NCBI RefSeq assembly: GCF_040779325.2
Contig: NZ_JBFONT020000001.1
Location: 868,001-932,000, forward strand
Source of the DNA: Aestuariibius violaceus
GTDB lineage: Bacteria > Pseudomonadota > Alphaproteobacteria > Rhodobacterales > Rhodobacteraceae
Reading direction: 5' to 3'
Length of the DNA stretch: 64,000 nt
Shown here one piece after another: positions 23,286-32,586 of the stretch (positions are counted from its first letter, which is position 1; every line of letters begins with the position of its first letter). The translations under genes and the position numbers were made by a program. Below the pieces are notes generated by a model, which did not search any database, was not told where the DNA came from, and saw only the letters and a program-made list of their open reading frames with translations.

Positions 23286-26200
23286 ATGAGGTTTTCCCGG
23301 CTGAGGCTGAACGGATTCAAGTCATTCGTCGATCCGACGGATCTGATCATCGCCGACGGTCTGACCGGCGTGGTCGGACCGAACGGCTGCGGCAAGTCGA
23401 ACCTTCTGGAAGCGTTGCGCTGGGTGATGGGCGAGAACCGCCCGACCGCGATGCGGGGCGGCGGGATGGAGGATGTCATCTTTGCCGGGGCCGCGACGCG
23501 GCCGGCCCGGAACTTCGCCGAGGTGTCGCTGGTCATCGACAACACGGAGCGGCTGGCGCCCGCCGGGTTCAACGACAACGACATGCTGGAGATCGTGCGG
23601 CGGATCACGCGGGATGCGGGATCGGCCTACAAGGTTGGCGCCAAGGACGTGCGGGCGCGGGACGTTCAGATGCTGTTCGCCGACGCCTCGACCGGGGCGC
23701 ATTCTCCGGCGCTGGTGCGGCAAGGGCAGATCAGCGAGTTGATCAATGCCAAGCCGAAGGCGCGGCGGCGGATTCTGGAAGAGGCGGCGGGAATCTCGGG
23801 CCTGTACCAGCGGCGCCACGAGGCGGAACTGAAGCTGAAAGGGGCCGAGCAGAACCTGTCGCGGGTCGATGACGTGCTGGAGCAGCTGGCGTCTCAGCTG
23901 GCCTCGCTCGCGCGGCAGGCCAAGCAGGCGGCGCGGTATCGGGAGATCGCCGAGGCGCTGCGCGAGGCGGAGGGGCTGCTGCTGTACCGGCGCTGGCGCG
24001 AGGCGGATCTGGCTTTAGCCGGGGCACGCGATGTGTTGAAAGACCGGTCGGTTGCGGCGGCTGCGGCCGAGCGGGAGGCCATTTCGGCCGGCACGGCACG
24101 GGAGGCGGCGGAGGCGGGGTTGCCGCCGGTGCGCGAGGAGGCGGCGATCGCGGCGGCGTTGGTGCAGCGGCTGGAGGTCGAACGCGGGACGCTGGAGGCC
24201 GAGGCCGAGCGGGCCGAGGCGGCGCGGGTGGCGTTGGAAGGCCGGGTGGCGCAGCTGGGGCGCGACATCGAGCGCGAAGGCGGGCTGAACCGCGACGCGG
24301 AAGAGACGATCGCGCGGCTGGAAGAGGAAGCGAAGGCGCTAGAGGCCGAGAGCGCGGGCGACGCGGCCCGGCAGGCCGAGGCGGAAGCGGCGGCGCGGGA
24401 GGCGGCGGAGGTGCTGGCCTCGCGCGAGGCGGCCCTGGCCGAGGCGACGGAGGATGCGGCGCGGCTTGCGGCGAGGCATCAATCGGCGGAGCGGCTGGTC
24501 GAGGAGACCGGCAAGGTGCTGGCGCGGGCCCGGTCGGAAGCGGCACGGGCGGCCGAGACGGTTGAAGCGGCGGAGGCCGCTTTGGGCCAGTCCGCGGGAG
24601 AGGCCGAGGCAGCGGAAGCGGCCGAGGCGGAGGCGGTGCAGACAGCGGAGGCGGCGGAGGCGGCGTTGGTCGCCGCCGAGGACGCGCGGGCCGCCGTGCA
24701 GGGGCGCGAGGCCGAGGCGCGGGCGGCGCGATCGTCGTCGGACGGCGAGGCGAAGGCGCTGGAGGCCGAGACGGCGGCGCTGGAACGCCTCGTGGCACGC
24801 GAGGCGGGCGATGGGGATCAGCTGATCGACCGGGTGAGCGTCTCGGATGGCTACGAGAAGGCGCTGGGCGCGGCCTTGGCCGACGATCTGCGGGCGCCTT
24901 TGGTGGCCGAGGAAGGCTCGGGCTGGGCGGCGTTGGCGGCTTATAAAAGCGTGTCGGATCTGCCGGGTGGGGCGGCTCCGCTGGCTGATTTCGTCGAGGC
25001 GCCGGGGGTTCTGGATCGTCGGTTGGCCTTGATCGGGGTTGTCGGTCGGGCCGAGGGGGCGGCTTTGCAGGCGGCTCTGGCGCCGGGGCAGCGGCTGGTG
25101 TCGCGCGAGGGGGATCTATGGCGCTGGGACGGGTTCCGGGCGAATGCGGAGGATGCCCCGTCGGAGGCCGCCTTGCGGTTGGAGCAGATGAACCGGCTGG
25201 CTGCCTTGCGCGAAGAGCTGGCAGCGGCGCGGCAGCGCGCCGAGGTGGCGCGGGTCGCGCATGAGGCCTTGGGCGCGGAACTGTCCGAGGCGGTGGCCGC
25301 CGATGGGGCGGCGCGGACAGCTCGGAAAGCGGCGGATGCAGCGGTCGCGGAGGCGCAGCGGCGGCAATCCCGGGCTGCCGCAGACCGGGATCTGGCGCAG
25401 GGCCGGCTGGAATCGGCGAAGCTGGCGGTGGTGCGGCACGAGGACGAGGCGCTGGCGGCCGAGGCGCGGCTGAAGGAAGCCGAGGCCGGGCTGGCCGAGG
25501 TCGGCGACCCGTCGGCGGCGAAGGCGGAGCTGGAAGACGTGCGGGTCACGGTCGAGGCAGCGCGGATGACGATGATGGCCCGCCGGTCGGCCTTTGATGA
25601 ACTGCGCCGGGAGGCCGAGGCGCGGGCCGGGCGGCGGCGGGCGATCGAGAAGGATCTGGGCGGCTGGCGTCAGCGGCTTGAGAACGCTGCGGGACGGATG
25701 GCCGAACTGGTGTCGCGCAAGGCGACCTCGGAAGAGGAGCTGGTCGAAGTGTCCGCGCTGCCGTCGCAGGTGGCGGAGCGGATCGCGGCCTTGGCGTCCG
25801 GCAGCGAAGAGGCCGGAACGCGCAAGCGGACGGCCGATGAGGCGCTGGTGAAGGCCGAGACGGCGGCGCGCGAGGCGGATGTGGCCCTGCGGGCGGCGGA
25901 GCGGGCGGCGTCCGAGGCGCGGGAAGAGCGGGCGCGGGCCGAGGCCCATGCCACGAGCGCGGAGGAGGCTGTCGAGGCCGCGGCCTTGCGGATCGAGGAG
26001 GCGCTCGAGGTGACGCCGGAGCGGCTGCTGGAGGCTCTGGGGGCGGATCCCGACAAGATGCCCGGTGCCGAGGAGATCGAGGTGCGGGTTGCGACGCTGA
26101 AGCGGCAGCGCGATGCGCTGGGGGCTGTGAACCTGCGGGCCGAAGAGGATGCGAAGGAAGTCCGCGAGGAGCATGAGACCCTCGCCAAGGAGAAGCAGGA

Positions 26201-26738
26201 TCTGGAGGCGGCAATCGCGGCGCTTCGCACCGGGATCTCGAGCCTGAACCGCGAAGGGCGGGAGCGTCTTCTGACGGCGTTCGAGGAGGTGAACCGGTCG
26301 TTCGGGATGCTGTTCAAGCACCTGTTTGGCGGCGGCGAGGCACGGCTGGAGCTGGTTGAAAGCGAGGACCCGCTGGATGCGGGGCTGGAGATCCTGTGCC
26401 AGCCGCCGGGCAAGAAGCTGTCGACCCTTTCGCTTCTGTCGGGCGGCGAGCAGACGCTGACGGCGCTTGCGCTGATCTTTGCGGTGTTCCTGGCGAACCC
26501 GGCACCGATCTGCGTGCTCGACGAGGTCGACGCGCCTTTGGACGACGCGAACGTGACGCGGTTCTGCGATCTGCTGGACGAGATGACGCGGCGGACCAAT
26601 ACCCGGTTCCTGATCATCACGCACCATGCGGTGACGATGGCGCGGATGGACCGGCTGTTCGGCGTCACGATGGGCGAGCAGGGCGTGTCGCAGCTTGTCT
26701 CGGTCGATCTGAAGCGGGCAGAGACGATGGTGGCTTGA
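23286..26738 (+). CDS. smc: Chromosome segregation protein SMC
   Basis: A 1150-residue SMC ATPase of the bacterial condensin. N-terminal head: FKSFVDPTDLIIADGLTGVV and Walker A GPNGCGKSN (residues 31-39). Two long Ala/Glu/Arg-rich coiled-coil arms (~170-500 and ~680-950) flank the hinge (~520-650, beginning LIDRVSVSDGYEKALG). C-terminal head: signature LSLLSGGEQTLTALALIF, Walker B ICVLDEVDAPLDDANV and switch His in ITHH. The ATG at 23286 follows AGAAGGAGACCCGTC and gives the canonical N terminus. ScpA/ScpB are not in the window. The Ala-Glu-Arg-rich arms make long false frames on the opposite strand. Confidence 0.97.
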   Translation: MRFSRLRLNGFKSFVDPTDLIIADGLTGVVGPNGCGKSNLLEALRWVMGENRPTAMRGGGMEDVIFAGAATRPARNFAEVSLVIDNTERLAPAGFNDNDMLEIVRRITRDAGSAYKVGAKDVRARDVQMLFADASTGAHSPALVRQGQISELINAKPKARRRILEEAAGISGLYQRRHEAELKLKGAEQNLSRVDDVLEQLASQLASLARQAKQAARYREIAEALREAEGLLLYRRWREADLALAGARDVLKDRSVAAAAAEREAISAGTAREAAEAGLPPVREEAAIAAALVQRLEVERGTLEAEAERAEAARVALEGRVAQLGRDIEREGGLNRDAEETIARLEEEAKALEAESAGDAARQAEAEAAAREAAEVLASREAALAEATEDAARLAARHQSAERLVEETGKVLARARSEAARAAETVEAAEAALGQSAGEAEAAEAAEAEAVQTAEAAEAALVAAEDARAAVQGREAEARAARSSSDGEAKALEAETAALERLVAREAGDGDQLIDRVSVSDGYEKALGAALADDLRAPLVAEEGSGWAALAAYKSVSDLPGGAAPLADFVEAPGVLDRRLALIGVVGRAEGAALQAALAPGQRLVSREGDLWRWDGFRANAEDAPSEAALRLEQMNRLAALREELAAARQRAEVARVAHEALGAELSEAVAADGAARTARKAADAAVAEAQRRQSRAAADRDLAQGRLESAKLAVVRHEDEALAAEARLKEAEAGLAEVGDPSAAKAELEDVRVTVEAARMTMMARRSAFDELRREAEARAGRRRAIEKDLGGWRQRLENAAGRMAELVSRKATSEEELVEVSALPSQVAERIAALASGSEEAGTRKRTADEALVKAETAAREADVALRAAERAASEAREERARAEAHATSAEEAVEAAALRIEEALEVTPERLLEALGADPDKMPGAEEIEVRVATLKRQRDALGAVNLRAEEDAKEVREEHETLAKEKQDLEAAIAALRTGISSLNREGRERLLTAFEEVNRSFGMLFKHLFGGGEARLELVESEDPLDAGLEILCQPPGKKLSTLSLLSGGEQTLTALALIFAVFLANPAPICVLDEVDAPLDDANVTRFCDLLDEMTRRTNTRFLIITHHAVTMARMDRLFGVTMGEQGVSQLVSVDLKRAETMVA

Positions 26739-26798
26739 TTTTTCGGGCGGGTTTCGGGGATCTGAGGGTGGGGTTTTGACGCTCCGTTGAGGTTGGCG

Positions 26799-27635
26799 TC
26801 AGGGTTTCACTCCGAACTCCGTCAGGATGGCGTCGCGTTCGTCGGGTGAAAGCGCGTGTTTCCCCAGATAGCCTTGCCTGATTTCGGTGCGGCCGCGCTG
26901 CTCGCTGATGCTGGCGCCGTGGTTGACGAGGTAGAGCGCGGCGGGAAACGGGACCGGGGCAAGGGAGAAGCCGTAATCGGCCATGCGGGTGGGCGTTTCG
27001 GTGTGCGACCCGCGGCGGCTTATGACCTCGGTGAAGTCCCGTCGGCCGCGATGATCGAAGCGGAGCGCATTGGATGAGCCGCAGATTCCCCAGAAAGGTG
27101 GCTCCGGGCCGAGATGGGCGATGGCGGGCTCTGTCTCTTCGAACATGTAGCCGGTTTCGATGACGTATCCCTGGCCGTTATTGTCGGTGCGGATGTGGTC
27201 GACGAGCCCTGGGTGGAGAATGTCGTCTGCGTCGAGGTGGAAGACGTAGCCGTCGACGCCTTTTGTGCGGCCGACCTCTTCGAAGAGCATCGCGATCTTC
27301 TTGGTCCTGTCGGAGCCGCGGGAGGGGCCGGTATAGGGCAGGTGCCTGATGCGGGGGTCGTCGGGCAGGTCGGGCTGGTCCTGGCAACAGATGAGGGCGG
27401 ACCAGTTCGGATCGGTCTGGCGGAGGAGGCTTGAGAGGGTCTGCGTAAGCAGGCGCTGGATCGTCGGCCAGTCATCGGTCTTGGCGCGTCCGACCAGGGG
27501 GATCGTGAAGATGACCTTCGGATCGGCGGACGGGGGCGGCAGACGGGTCGTGGCACGGAAGATCGCGCCCTTGATCTTTCGTTGGAGCGGGGAGTTCGGC
27601 TTGAAGAGCCCGGAGAGGCGGAGATTGCGGGTCAT
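26799..27635 (-). CDS. Glycosyltransferase-like protein, tandem paralogue 3 of 3
   Basis: A 278-residue cytosolic protein homologous to the next two genes. Shared motifs: VIFTIPLVGRAKTDDW, QTDPNWSALICCQDQPDLP, FHLDADDILHPGLVDHI with TDNNGQGYVIETGYM, GICGSSNALRFD, and VNHGASISEQRG. The DADD motif and the position of QTxPxW fit a GT-A (family 2-like) fold with a DxD-type metal site. Donor and acceptor are unknown. It begins with an ATG overlapping the previous stop (ATGA), so the three genes are translationally coupled downstream of mltB. The open frame extends upstream to 27920, but that part is the shadow of the neighbouring gene. Confidence 0.75.
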   Translation of the reverse strand: MTRNLRLSGLFKPNSPLQRKIKGAIFRATTRLPPPSADPKVIFTIPLVGRAKTDDWPTIQRLLTQTLSSLLRQTDPNWSALICCQDQPDLPDDPRIRHLPYTGPSRGSDRTKKIAMLFEEVGRTKGVDGYVFHLDADDILHPGLVDHIRTDNNGQGYVIETGYMFEETEPAIAHLGPEPPFWGICGSSNALRFDHRGRRDFTEVISRRGSHTETPTRMADYGFSLAPVPFPAALYLVNHGASISEQRGRTEIRQGYLGKHALSPDERDAILTEFGVKP

Positions 27636-28477
27636 GGGGAGGGCAGGTGGAAGACTTTGCGCACCTCCTCGGCCATCTCGGGCGGCAGGGCGTTTTTGTC
27701 GAAATGGGTCATCTTGCGGTGCAGGCTGCCGCGTTTCTCCCTGAGGTTTTCGCCATGGTTCACGATATAGGCCATGGCGTGGAACGGGACGAGGGCCAGC
27801 CGGAAGCCGTAGCGGCGGGCGTGGCGGGCCACCTGTTTGTGGATCTCCCGTTCGATCAGGAGGCCGGTGAAATCGGCGCCGCTGCGCAGGTCGTAGCGAT
27901 AGGCGGCGGACGAACCGCAATGGTTGTAGAAGCGCTTGGCTTTCGGGAATTGCCGGTTCGAGGGCTGCAGGACGGCGAGGCGGCCTGTGGCGGCGTCATA
28001 CATGTAGCCCTTGTCGATCAGGTAGCCGTGACCGTTATTGTCCGTCCGCATGTGGGCGGTCAGCCTGGGATGTGGCAGGTCGTCGGCGTCAAGCGGGAAG
28101 AGGTAACCGTCGCCGGTTTCCGTGTCGAGGACATGGCCCGCGAGTTGGCGCGCCTTCTCGGGCCGGTCGTTGAACTTGTCCGACGCGTCAGAGGGCAGGA
28201 AGCGGACGTTGTCTCCGAAGGTGACCCGTTCGGGCTGATCCTGTCCGCAGATGAGCGCTGTCCAGTTCGGGTCGGTCTGGCGGTGGAGCGCCTCCATCGT
28301 GCGGGCGAGGTTGGTTTCGACCACGTCCCAGTCGTCTGAGCGGCGGCGGGAGACGAGAGGGATCGCGTAGATCACCTTTGGGTCATCCGACGGCGGGTCG
28401 AGCGGGTTGGCGGCGCGCCAGGTGCGGGCATGGCTTGCGTCATCGAGGCGCTGGCGGAGATCGGTGAGGAGTTTCAT
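27632..28477 (-). CDS. Glycosyltransferase-like protein, tandem paralogue 2 of 3
   Basis: A 281-residue paralogue with VIYAIPLVSRRRSDDWDVVE, RQTDPNWTALICGQDQPE, FPLDADDLPHPRLTAHM, TDNNGHGYLIDKGYM, HCGSSAAYRYD and VNHGENLREKRG. It shares the basic DUF-like start with residues 1-25 variable. Starts at 28477, overlapping the preceding gene's stop as ATGA. As with its siblings, the GT-A family relation is inferred from the DADD motif; function unknown. Confidence 0.75.
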   Translation of the reverse strand: MKLLTDLRQRLDDASHARTWRAANPLDPPSDDPKVIYAIPLVSRRRSDDWDVVETNLARTMEALHRQTDPNWTALICGQDQPERVTFGDNVRFLPSDASDKFNDRPEKARQLAGHVLDTETGDGYLFPLDADDLPHPRLTAHMRTDNNGHGYLIDKGYMYDAATGRLAVLQPSNRQFPKAKRFYNHCGSSAAYRYDLRSGADFTGLLIEREIHKQVARHARRYGFRLALVPFHAMAYIVNHGENLREKRGSLHRKMTHFDKNALPPEMAEEVRKVFHLPSP

Positions 28478-29343
28478 GGCAGATCGTCCAGGCGGAAGTC
28501 TTGGCGGACTTTGGCGGCTTCCTCCGCGGTCAGGGGTGAGATGTCCAGATGTTGCAGCTTGCCAGCCATCTTGCCGCGGCGCTGGCGCATGTTTTCGCCG
28601 TGGCCGACCACGTAGAGGGCGGCGTAGAAAGGGATCGGCGTCATGTGCAGGCCGAAATGGGTCATGTTGCGGGGGACCTTGCGGTGGGCGCCGCGCTTCT
28701 TGATCAGCGTGGCCATGTCGGCACCGGCGCGCCGGTCGAGGCGGATGGCGGTGGACGATCCGCAGGAGCGGAGGAACTCGGTCGCGTTCGGGAAGCGGGC
28801 ATCGGGGGGCTGGAGGGCGGCGAGATCGCCGGTTTCCGCGTGGAGCATGTAGCCTTTGTCGATGTAGTAGCCCGCGCCGTTGTCGTCGGTGAGGATATGG
28901 TCCACCACCTTCGGGTGGAGGATGTCGTCGGCGTCGAAGGGGAAATAATAGCCCTCTTCCGGGCCCTCGGCGAGGATGTGACGGGCGAGTTTGGACATCT
29001 TCGCGCCCTTGTCGAAGAAGGCGTCCTTGCGGTCGAAGGGCAGGAAGGTGATGCGGTCGTCCTCGGGCAGCACGGGGCGGTCCTGGCCGCAGATATAGGC
29101 GTGCCAGTCGGGCCGGGTCTGGTTTTGGAAGCTTTTGAGGGTACCGGCGAGATTGGCCTCGACCTGGCCCCAGTCGTCGGAGCGGGCCTTGGCGACGAGC
29201 GGGAGGGCGAAGATGACAGTGCCGTGGCCGGAAGGGGGGGGCAGCGTGTTGCGGGTGCGCCAGAGGAGGCCCGTGACGCGGCGCTGCACCCATGTTTCGC
29301 CGCGGCGGAGGCGTTTGGCCACGTCTTTCGGCGTTGTGTTCAC
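28474..29343 (-). CDS. Glycosyltransferase-like protein, tandem paralogue 1 of 3
   Basis: A 289-residue protein with VIFALPLVAKARSDDWGQVE, NQTRPDWHAYICGQDRPVLP, FPFDADDILHPKVVDHI, TDDNGAGYYIDKGYM, RSCGSSTAIRLD and VGHGENMRQRRGKMAG. It starts with GTG whose first base is the last of the mltB TAG stop (TAGTG), so translation is coupled to mltB. The Arg/Lys-rich start and lack of a signal peptide suggest a cytosolic enzyme. I know no characterised homologue. Confidence 0.75.
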   Translation of the reverse strand: MNTTPKDVAKRLRRGETWVQRRVTGLLWRTRNTLPPPSGHGTVIFALPLVAKARSDDWGQVEANLAGTLKSFQNQTRPDWHAYICGQDRPVLPEDDRITFLPFDRKDAFFDKGAKMSKLARHILAEGPEEGYYFPFDADDILHPKVVDHILTDDNGAGYYIDKGYMLHAETGDLAALQPPDARFPNATEFLRSCGSSTAIRLDRRAGADMATLIKKRGAHRKVPRNMTHFGLHMTPIPFYAALYVVGHGENMRQRRGKMAGKLQHLDISPLTAEEAAKVRQDFRLDDLP

Positions 29344-30503
29344 TAGAGGCGGTTTAGCAGGTCGGGCGTGGGCCAGGCATCGGCGGGCAGGCCGAGTTCC
29401 TGCTGGACCTCCTGCACCGCGTTGCGGGTCTTGGCGCCGAGGATGCCGTCAACATCGCCCACGTCACGCCCGCGGGCCTGGAGGCGGCGCTGAAGCTCTT
29501 CCATCTGGTCGGGCGACAGGCCGGGGTCGGGGTTGCCTGCGTCGTAGACCGGGGCGCCCATCAGGCGGGTCGCCATGTAGGCGGCGGTGGTGACGTAGGT
29601 GAAGGACTGGTTCCATTCGAAGAAGACGTCAAAGTTCGGATAGGCGAGGAAAGCGGGGCCGTTGCGCCCCTGGGGCAAGAGGAGCGACGCGTCGAGGCCG
29701 TCGGTCAGCGGGCCGGTGCGGGCGGCCACGCCCATGGCCTGCCAGTCCGCGATGGGCAGGCGTGTATCGGTGCCGGTGAGCGACCAGTCGAGCGTGTCGG
29801 GGACGGTGACCTCTTGCAGCCAGGGTTCGCCCGCGCGCCAGCCGAGGGAGCGGAGCATGGCGGCGCCGGACAGCAGCGCGTCTTGCGGGGAGGTCTTGAG
29901 GGAGACCTTGCCATCGCCATCACCGTCGCGGCCGTTTTCGAGGATGTCCTCGGGGAGCATCTGGACCATCCCGATCTCACCCGCCCAGGCGCCGGTCGTG
30001 GTGGCCGGGTCGAAATCGCCGCGTTCGTAAAGCTCGAGGGCGGCGAAGATCTGGGGGCGGAAGAGTTCGGGCCGGCGGCAATCGTGGGCGAGGGTGACGA
30101 GCGCGTCGAGCGTGTTGAAGTCGCCCTGGACGGCGCCGTAATCGGTTTCGAGCGCCCAAAAGGCGAGGAGGACGCCGGGGGAGACGCCGAAGTCCTGTTC
30201 GATGCGGTCGAAGGTGGCCCGGTGGCGTTCGTATTGGCGGGCGCCGTTCTGGAGGCGGCCCGCCGAGATCACTGCGCGGGAGAAGTCGAGGAACGGGCGC
30301 TGGAAGATGCCTTGGCGGCGGTCTGCGGCGAGGACGGATTGGTCCTGATTGGCCGTGGCGAGGAAGGCGCGGGTCGTTGCTGAGTCGTGACCCTTTGTCG
30401 TCGCCTCCTGCACCAGTCCGTCGAGGAAGGCGGGGAAGGGGCCGCCGCAGGTCTGGGCCGCGGCGGGGCCTGCGAGGGCGAGAAGGAGGGCGGCGAGGCG
30501 CAT
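29343..30503 (-). CDS. Lytic murein transglycosylase B family with peptidoglycan-binding domain
   Basis: A 386-residue exported enzyme. Signal peptide MRLAALLLALAGPAAAQ, then an MltB-type catalytic domain with the catalytic Glu in FWALETDYGAVQGDFNTLDAL, a second family segment GAWAGEIGMVQMLPEDILENG and the DGDGDG metal-like loop. The last ~65 residues (SPDQMEELQRRLQARGRDVG, DGILGAKTRNAVQEVQQELG) form a peptidoglycan-binding domain. It cleaves glycan strands in the periplasm. It heads a coupled unit with three glycosyltransferase-like genes, which is unusual and may link them to envelope polysaccharide. Confidence 0.9.
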   Translation of the reverse strand: MRLAALLLALAGPAAAQTCGGPFPAFLDGLVQEATTKGHDSATTRAFLATANQDQSVLAADRRQGIFQRPFLDFSRAVISAGRLQNGARQYERHRATFDRIEQDFGVSPGVLLAFWALETDYGAVQGDFNTLDALVTLAHDCRRPELFRPQIFAALELYERGDFDPATTTGAWAGEIGMVQMLPEDILENGRDGDGDGKVSLKTSPQDALLSGAAMLRSLGWRAGEPWLQEVTVPDTLDWSLTGTDTRLPIADWQAMGVAARTGPLTDGLDASLLLPQGRNGPAFLAYPNFDVFFEWNQSFTYVTTAAYMATRLMGAPVYDAGNPDPGLSPDQMEELQRRLQARGRDVGDVDGILGAKTRNAVQEVQQELGLPADAWPTPDLLNRL

Positions 30504-30567
30504 GTGGGCGCTCCTTGGATTGGGTCGCGGCGGACCTTAGCGGGGTTTGGGCGGGTCGCAAGGTTTG

Positions 30568-30617
30568 GGGATGGTGGGTGACGCTCGTCCTTCGGACGTT
30601 GCCCCACCCGCCATCCC
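30568..30617 (-). terminator. Long hairpin between cobD and mltB
   Basis: GGGATGGTGGGTG (30568-30580) pairs with CACCCGCCATCCC (30605-30617) with one wobble, and an inner CGTCC-TTC-GGACG stem (30586-30598) continues the rod. It directly abuts the cobD stop codon at 30618. No T tract follows, so termination is probable but not certain. Confidence 0.6.
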
Positions 30618-31523
30618 TTATAGGACGGTGAGGATGGCTACGATGGCTAAGCCCAGGGCCCAGCTGCGCCAGAGGAGGGTGATGGCGGCGTCTATGTCGG
30701 CTGGGCCGGGATCTTTGCGGCCTTGGGGGTGGACGAAGGGGAAATCGCGGAGCTCGCCGTTGTAGCTGCGGGGGCCGGCGAGGGCGATGTCGAGGGCGCG
30801 GGCCATGGCGGCCTCGGGCCAGCCGGCATTGGGGGAGCGGTGGCGTTTGGCGTCCGCTGTGAAGGCGGACCAGTCGGGGCGATGGCCTGCGGCGGCGAGG
30901 ATCAGGGCTGCGGTCAGGCGGGCGGGGATCCAGTTGAGGACGTCGTCGAGGCGGGCTGAGGCCCAGCCGAAGGCCTCGTGGCGCGGGGTGCGGTAGCCGA
31001 TCATGCTGTCGGCGGTGTTGATCGCCTTGTAGGCGAGCAGGCCGGGGGCGCCTGCGATGAGGAACCAGAAGGCGGGGGCGATGACGCCGTCAGAGAGGTT
31101 TTCGGCCGCGCTTTCGATGGCGGCGCGGGCGATGGCGGGGTCGTCCATCGCGGCGGTGTCGCGACCGACGATGCGGGCGACGGCGCGGCGGCCTTCGGCC
31201 GTGGAGAGGCGGAGGGCGTTTGCGACGTCGCGTACATGATCGGCGAGGCTGCGCTGGGCGAGGAGGATGGCGGCCAGAAGGATCTCGGCGATCTGGCCGG
31301 GGAGGGCCATGAGAGCGAAGCCTGTCAGGAGCGCGCCGGTCGTCAGGGTGGCGGCCGCCGCGACACCCTTGGCGCGGCGGGCGGGGCCGTGGTTGAGGCG
31401 TTCGTCGAGATAGCCGATGGCGCGGCCCATGAGGACCGCCGGGTGCGGCAGCCGGCCCCAGAGCCAGCGGGGTTCGCCGAAGGCGGCGTCGAGAAGCGCG
31501 GCGAGGAGGAGGGCCGTGGTCAT
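30618..31523 (-). CDS. cobD: Adenosylcobinamide-phosphate synthase
   Basis: A 301-residue integral membrane protein (CbiB/CobD) that attaches aminopropanol or its phosphate to adenosylcobyric acid. The family start LLAALLDAAFGEPRWLWGRLPHPAVLMGR is followed by GRDTAAMD, ESAAENLSDGVIAPAFWF, NTADSMIGYRTP, and SPNAGWPEAAMARAL. About four or five transmembrane helices are visible. The ATG at 31523 is the only start that fits the family N terminus, though no clear Shine-Dalgarno is seen. It follows cobC by 64 bases in the same direction. Confidence 0.95.
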   Translation of the reverse strand: MTTALLLAALLDAAFGEPRWLWGRLPHPAVLMGRAIGYLDERLNHGPARRAKGVAAAATLTTGALLTGFALMALPGQIAEILLAAILLAQRSLADHVRDVANALRLSTAEGRRAVARIVGRDTAAMDDPAIARAAIESAAENLSDGVIAPAFWFLIAGAPGLLAYKAINTADSMIGYRTPRHEAFGWASARLDDVLNWIPARLTAALILAAAGHRPDWSAFTADAKRHRSPNAGWPEAAMARALDIALAGPRSYNGELRDFPFVHPQGRKDPGPADIDAAITLLWRSWALGLAIVAILTVL

Positions 31524-31587
31524 CGGGACGGCCGTCCGGCGCTCGCTGGCGGCTCTGCCGCAGCGTCGCCCCGCCCGCCGTCCCGCG

Positions 31588-32586
31588 TCATGGGAGCGCG
31601 TCCCGCAGCTGGTCCCAGCGGTCGGGCGCGGGGAGGCCGAGGCGGAGCCAGGTTTTCGAATAGGGGAAGATGCGGGACCAGACGCGGTGTTCGGCAAGGC
31701 GGTTTTGCCATCGGGCGGCGTCGTCGACCTGGTAGAGGCGGAAGAGGGGAGTGCCGCCGACGAGGTGGGCTCCGCCGGCGGTGAGGAGGGTGTCGAGGCA
31801 AGTGGCGTCCTGGGCGAGACGGGCGCGGGTGGCCTTGGCCCAGGCGTGATCTTCGAGGGCGCGGGCGCCGATGTCGAGCGCGGGGCCGGAGACGGGCCAG
31901 GGGCCGAGGAGGTCGGTGAGGGAGACGAGACCCGGAGGTGCAAGCGTCTTCGGCGTTCCGATCGCGAAACCGAGGCGGAGGCCGGCGAGGCCCCAGAACT
32001 TTCCGAAGCTTTTGAGGACGACGATCCCGGTATTCCCAGTGAACGGGACGTGGCTTTGGTCGGGGATCGTGTCGCAGAAGCTTTCGTCGACAATGGTTAG
32101 GGAGCGGCCTCCCATGATTTCGGCCCCCCATAGGCGGCCGTCCGGATTGTTGGGATGGACGTAGACATGGGTATTGCTATCGGCCCGGTCCGGGTCGTTG
32201 ACGGGAAATCCCGCCTTGGAGAAAGCTCGGGCGTGTTCGTTATAGGTGGGGCCGGGGATGTGGGCGGCTGTCGTGGCAGTGAGGTCGGGCATCCGGGCGA
32301 TGAGCGCGGAAGCGCCGGGGGCGGCGACGATCCGGGCGGCGTCGGGGATTTTCCAGAACTGCCTGGCGGCCACGAGGAGGCGGTCGGTCGCGGCTTGGTC
32401 CGGGAGCCGGGTCCAGCTGTCTTGGCTGATGTCGCCGACAGGGTAGGGCACGGGGTTGATGCCGGTCGAGAGGTCGAGCCAGTCGGCGCGCGTGCCGCCG
32501 TATCGCGCGATGGCCGCGTCGAGGTTTCCGCCGTGGTCGGGGCTTTCCCGGGCGTCTGGAGTTTCCTCTGGGAGGGGGGCCGTCAT
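31588..32586 (-). CDS. cobC: Threonine-phosphate decarboxylase / CobC aminotransferase-fold enzyme
   Basis: A 332-residue PLP enzyme of the CobC/CobD(Salmonella) kind, making the aminopropanol phosphate arm of cobalamin. DLSTGINPVPYPV near residue 40 is the CobC signature; PNNPDGRLW and the PLP-Lys motif LKSFGKFWGLAGLRLGF follow. The start ATG overlaps the stop of the DUF1636 gene by one base (TGATG), and cobD follows. The three are therefore one operon for the late side-chain steps. Confidence 0.95.
   Translation of the reverse strand: MTAPLPEETPDARESPDHGGNLDAAIARYGGTRADWLDLSTGINPVPYPVGDISQDSWTRLPDQAATDRLLVAARQFWKIPDAARIVAAPGASALIARMPDLTATTAAHIPGPTYNEHARAFSKAGFPVNDPDRADSNTHVYVHPNNPDGRLWGAEIMGGRSLTIVDESFCDTIPDQSHVPFTGNTGIVVLKSFGKFWGLAGLRLGFAIGTPKTLAPPGLVSLTDLLGPWPVSGPALDIGARALEDHAWAKATRARLAQDATCLDTLLTAGGAHLVGGTPLFRLYQVDDAARWQNRLAEHRVWSRIFPYSKTWLRLGLPAPDRWDQLRDALP

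Noticed and set aside
25116..26627. A 503-codon open frame opposite smc
   Set aside because: His/Arg/Leu-rich composition and full overlap with the conserved SMC head show that it is the mirror of the coiled-coil gene.
27636..27920. Longer N terminus for the last glycosyltransferase-like gene
   Set aside because: The added residues are Arg/Pro-rich and out of frame with the neighbouring gene that they overlap; the siblings begin close to the short start, and the ATGA overlap supports it.
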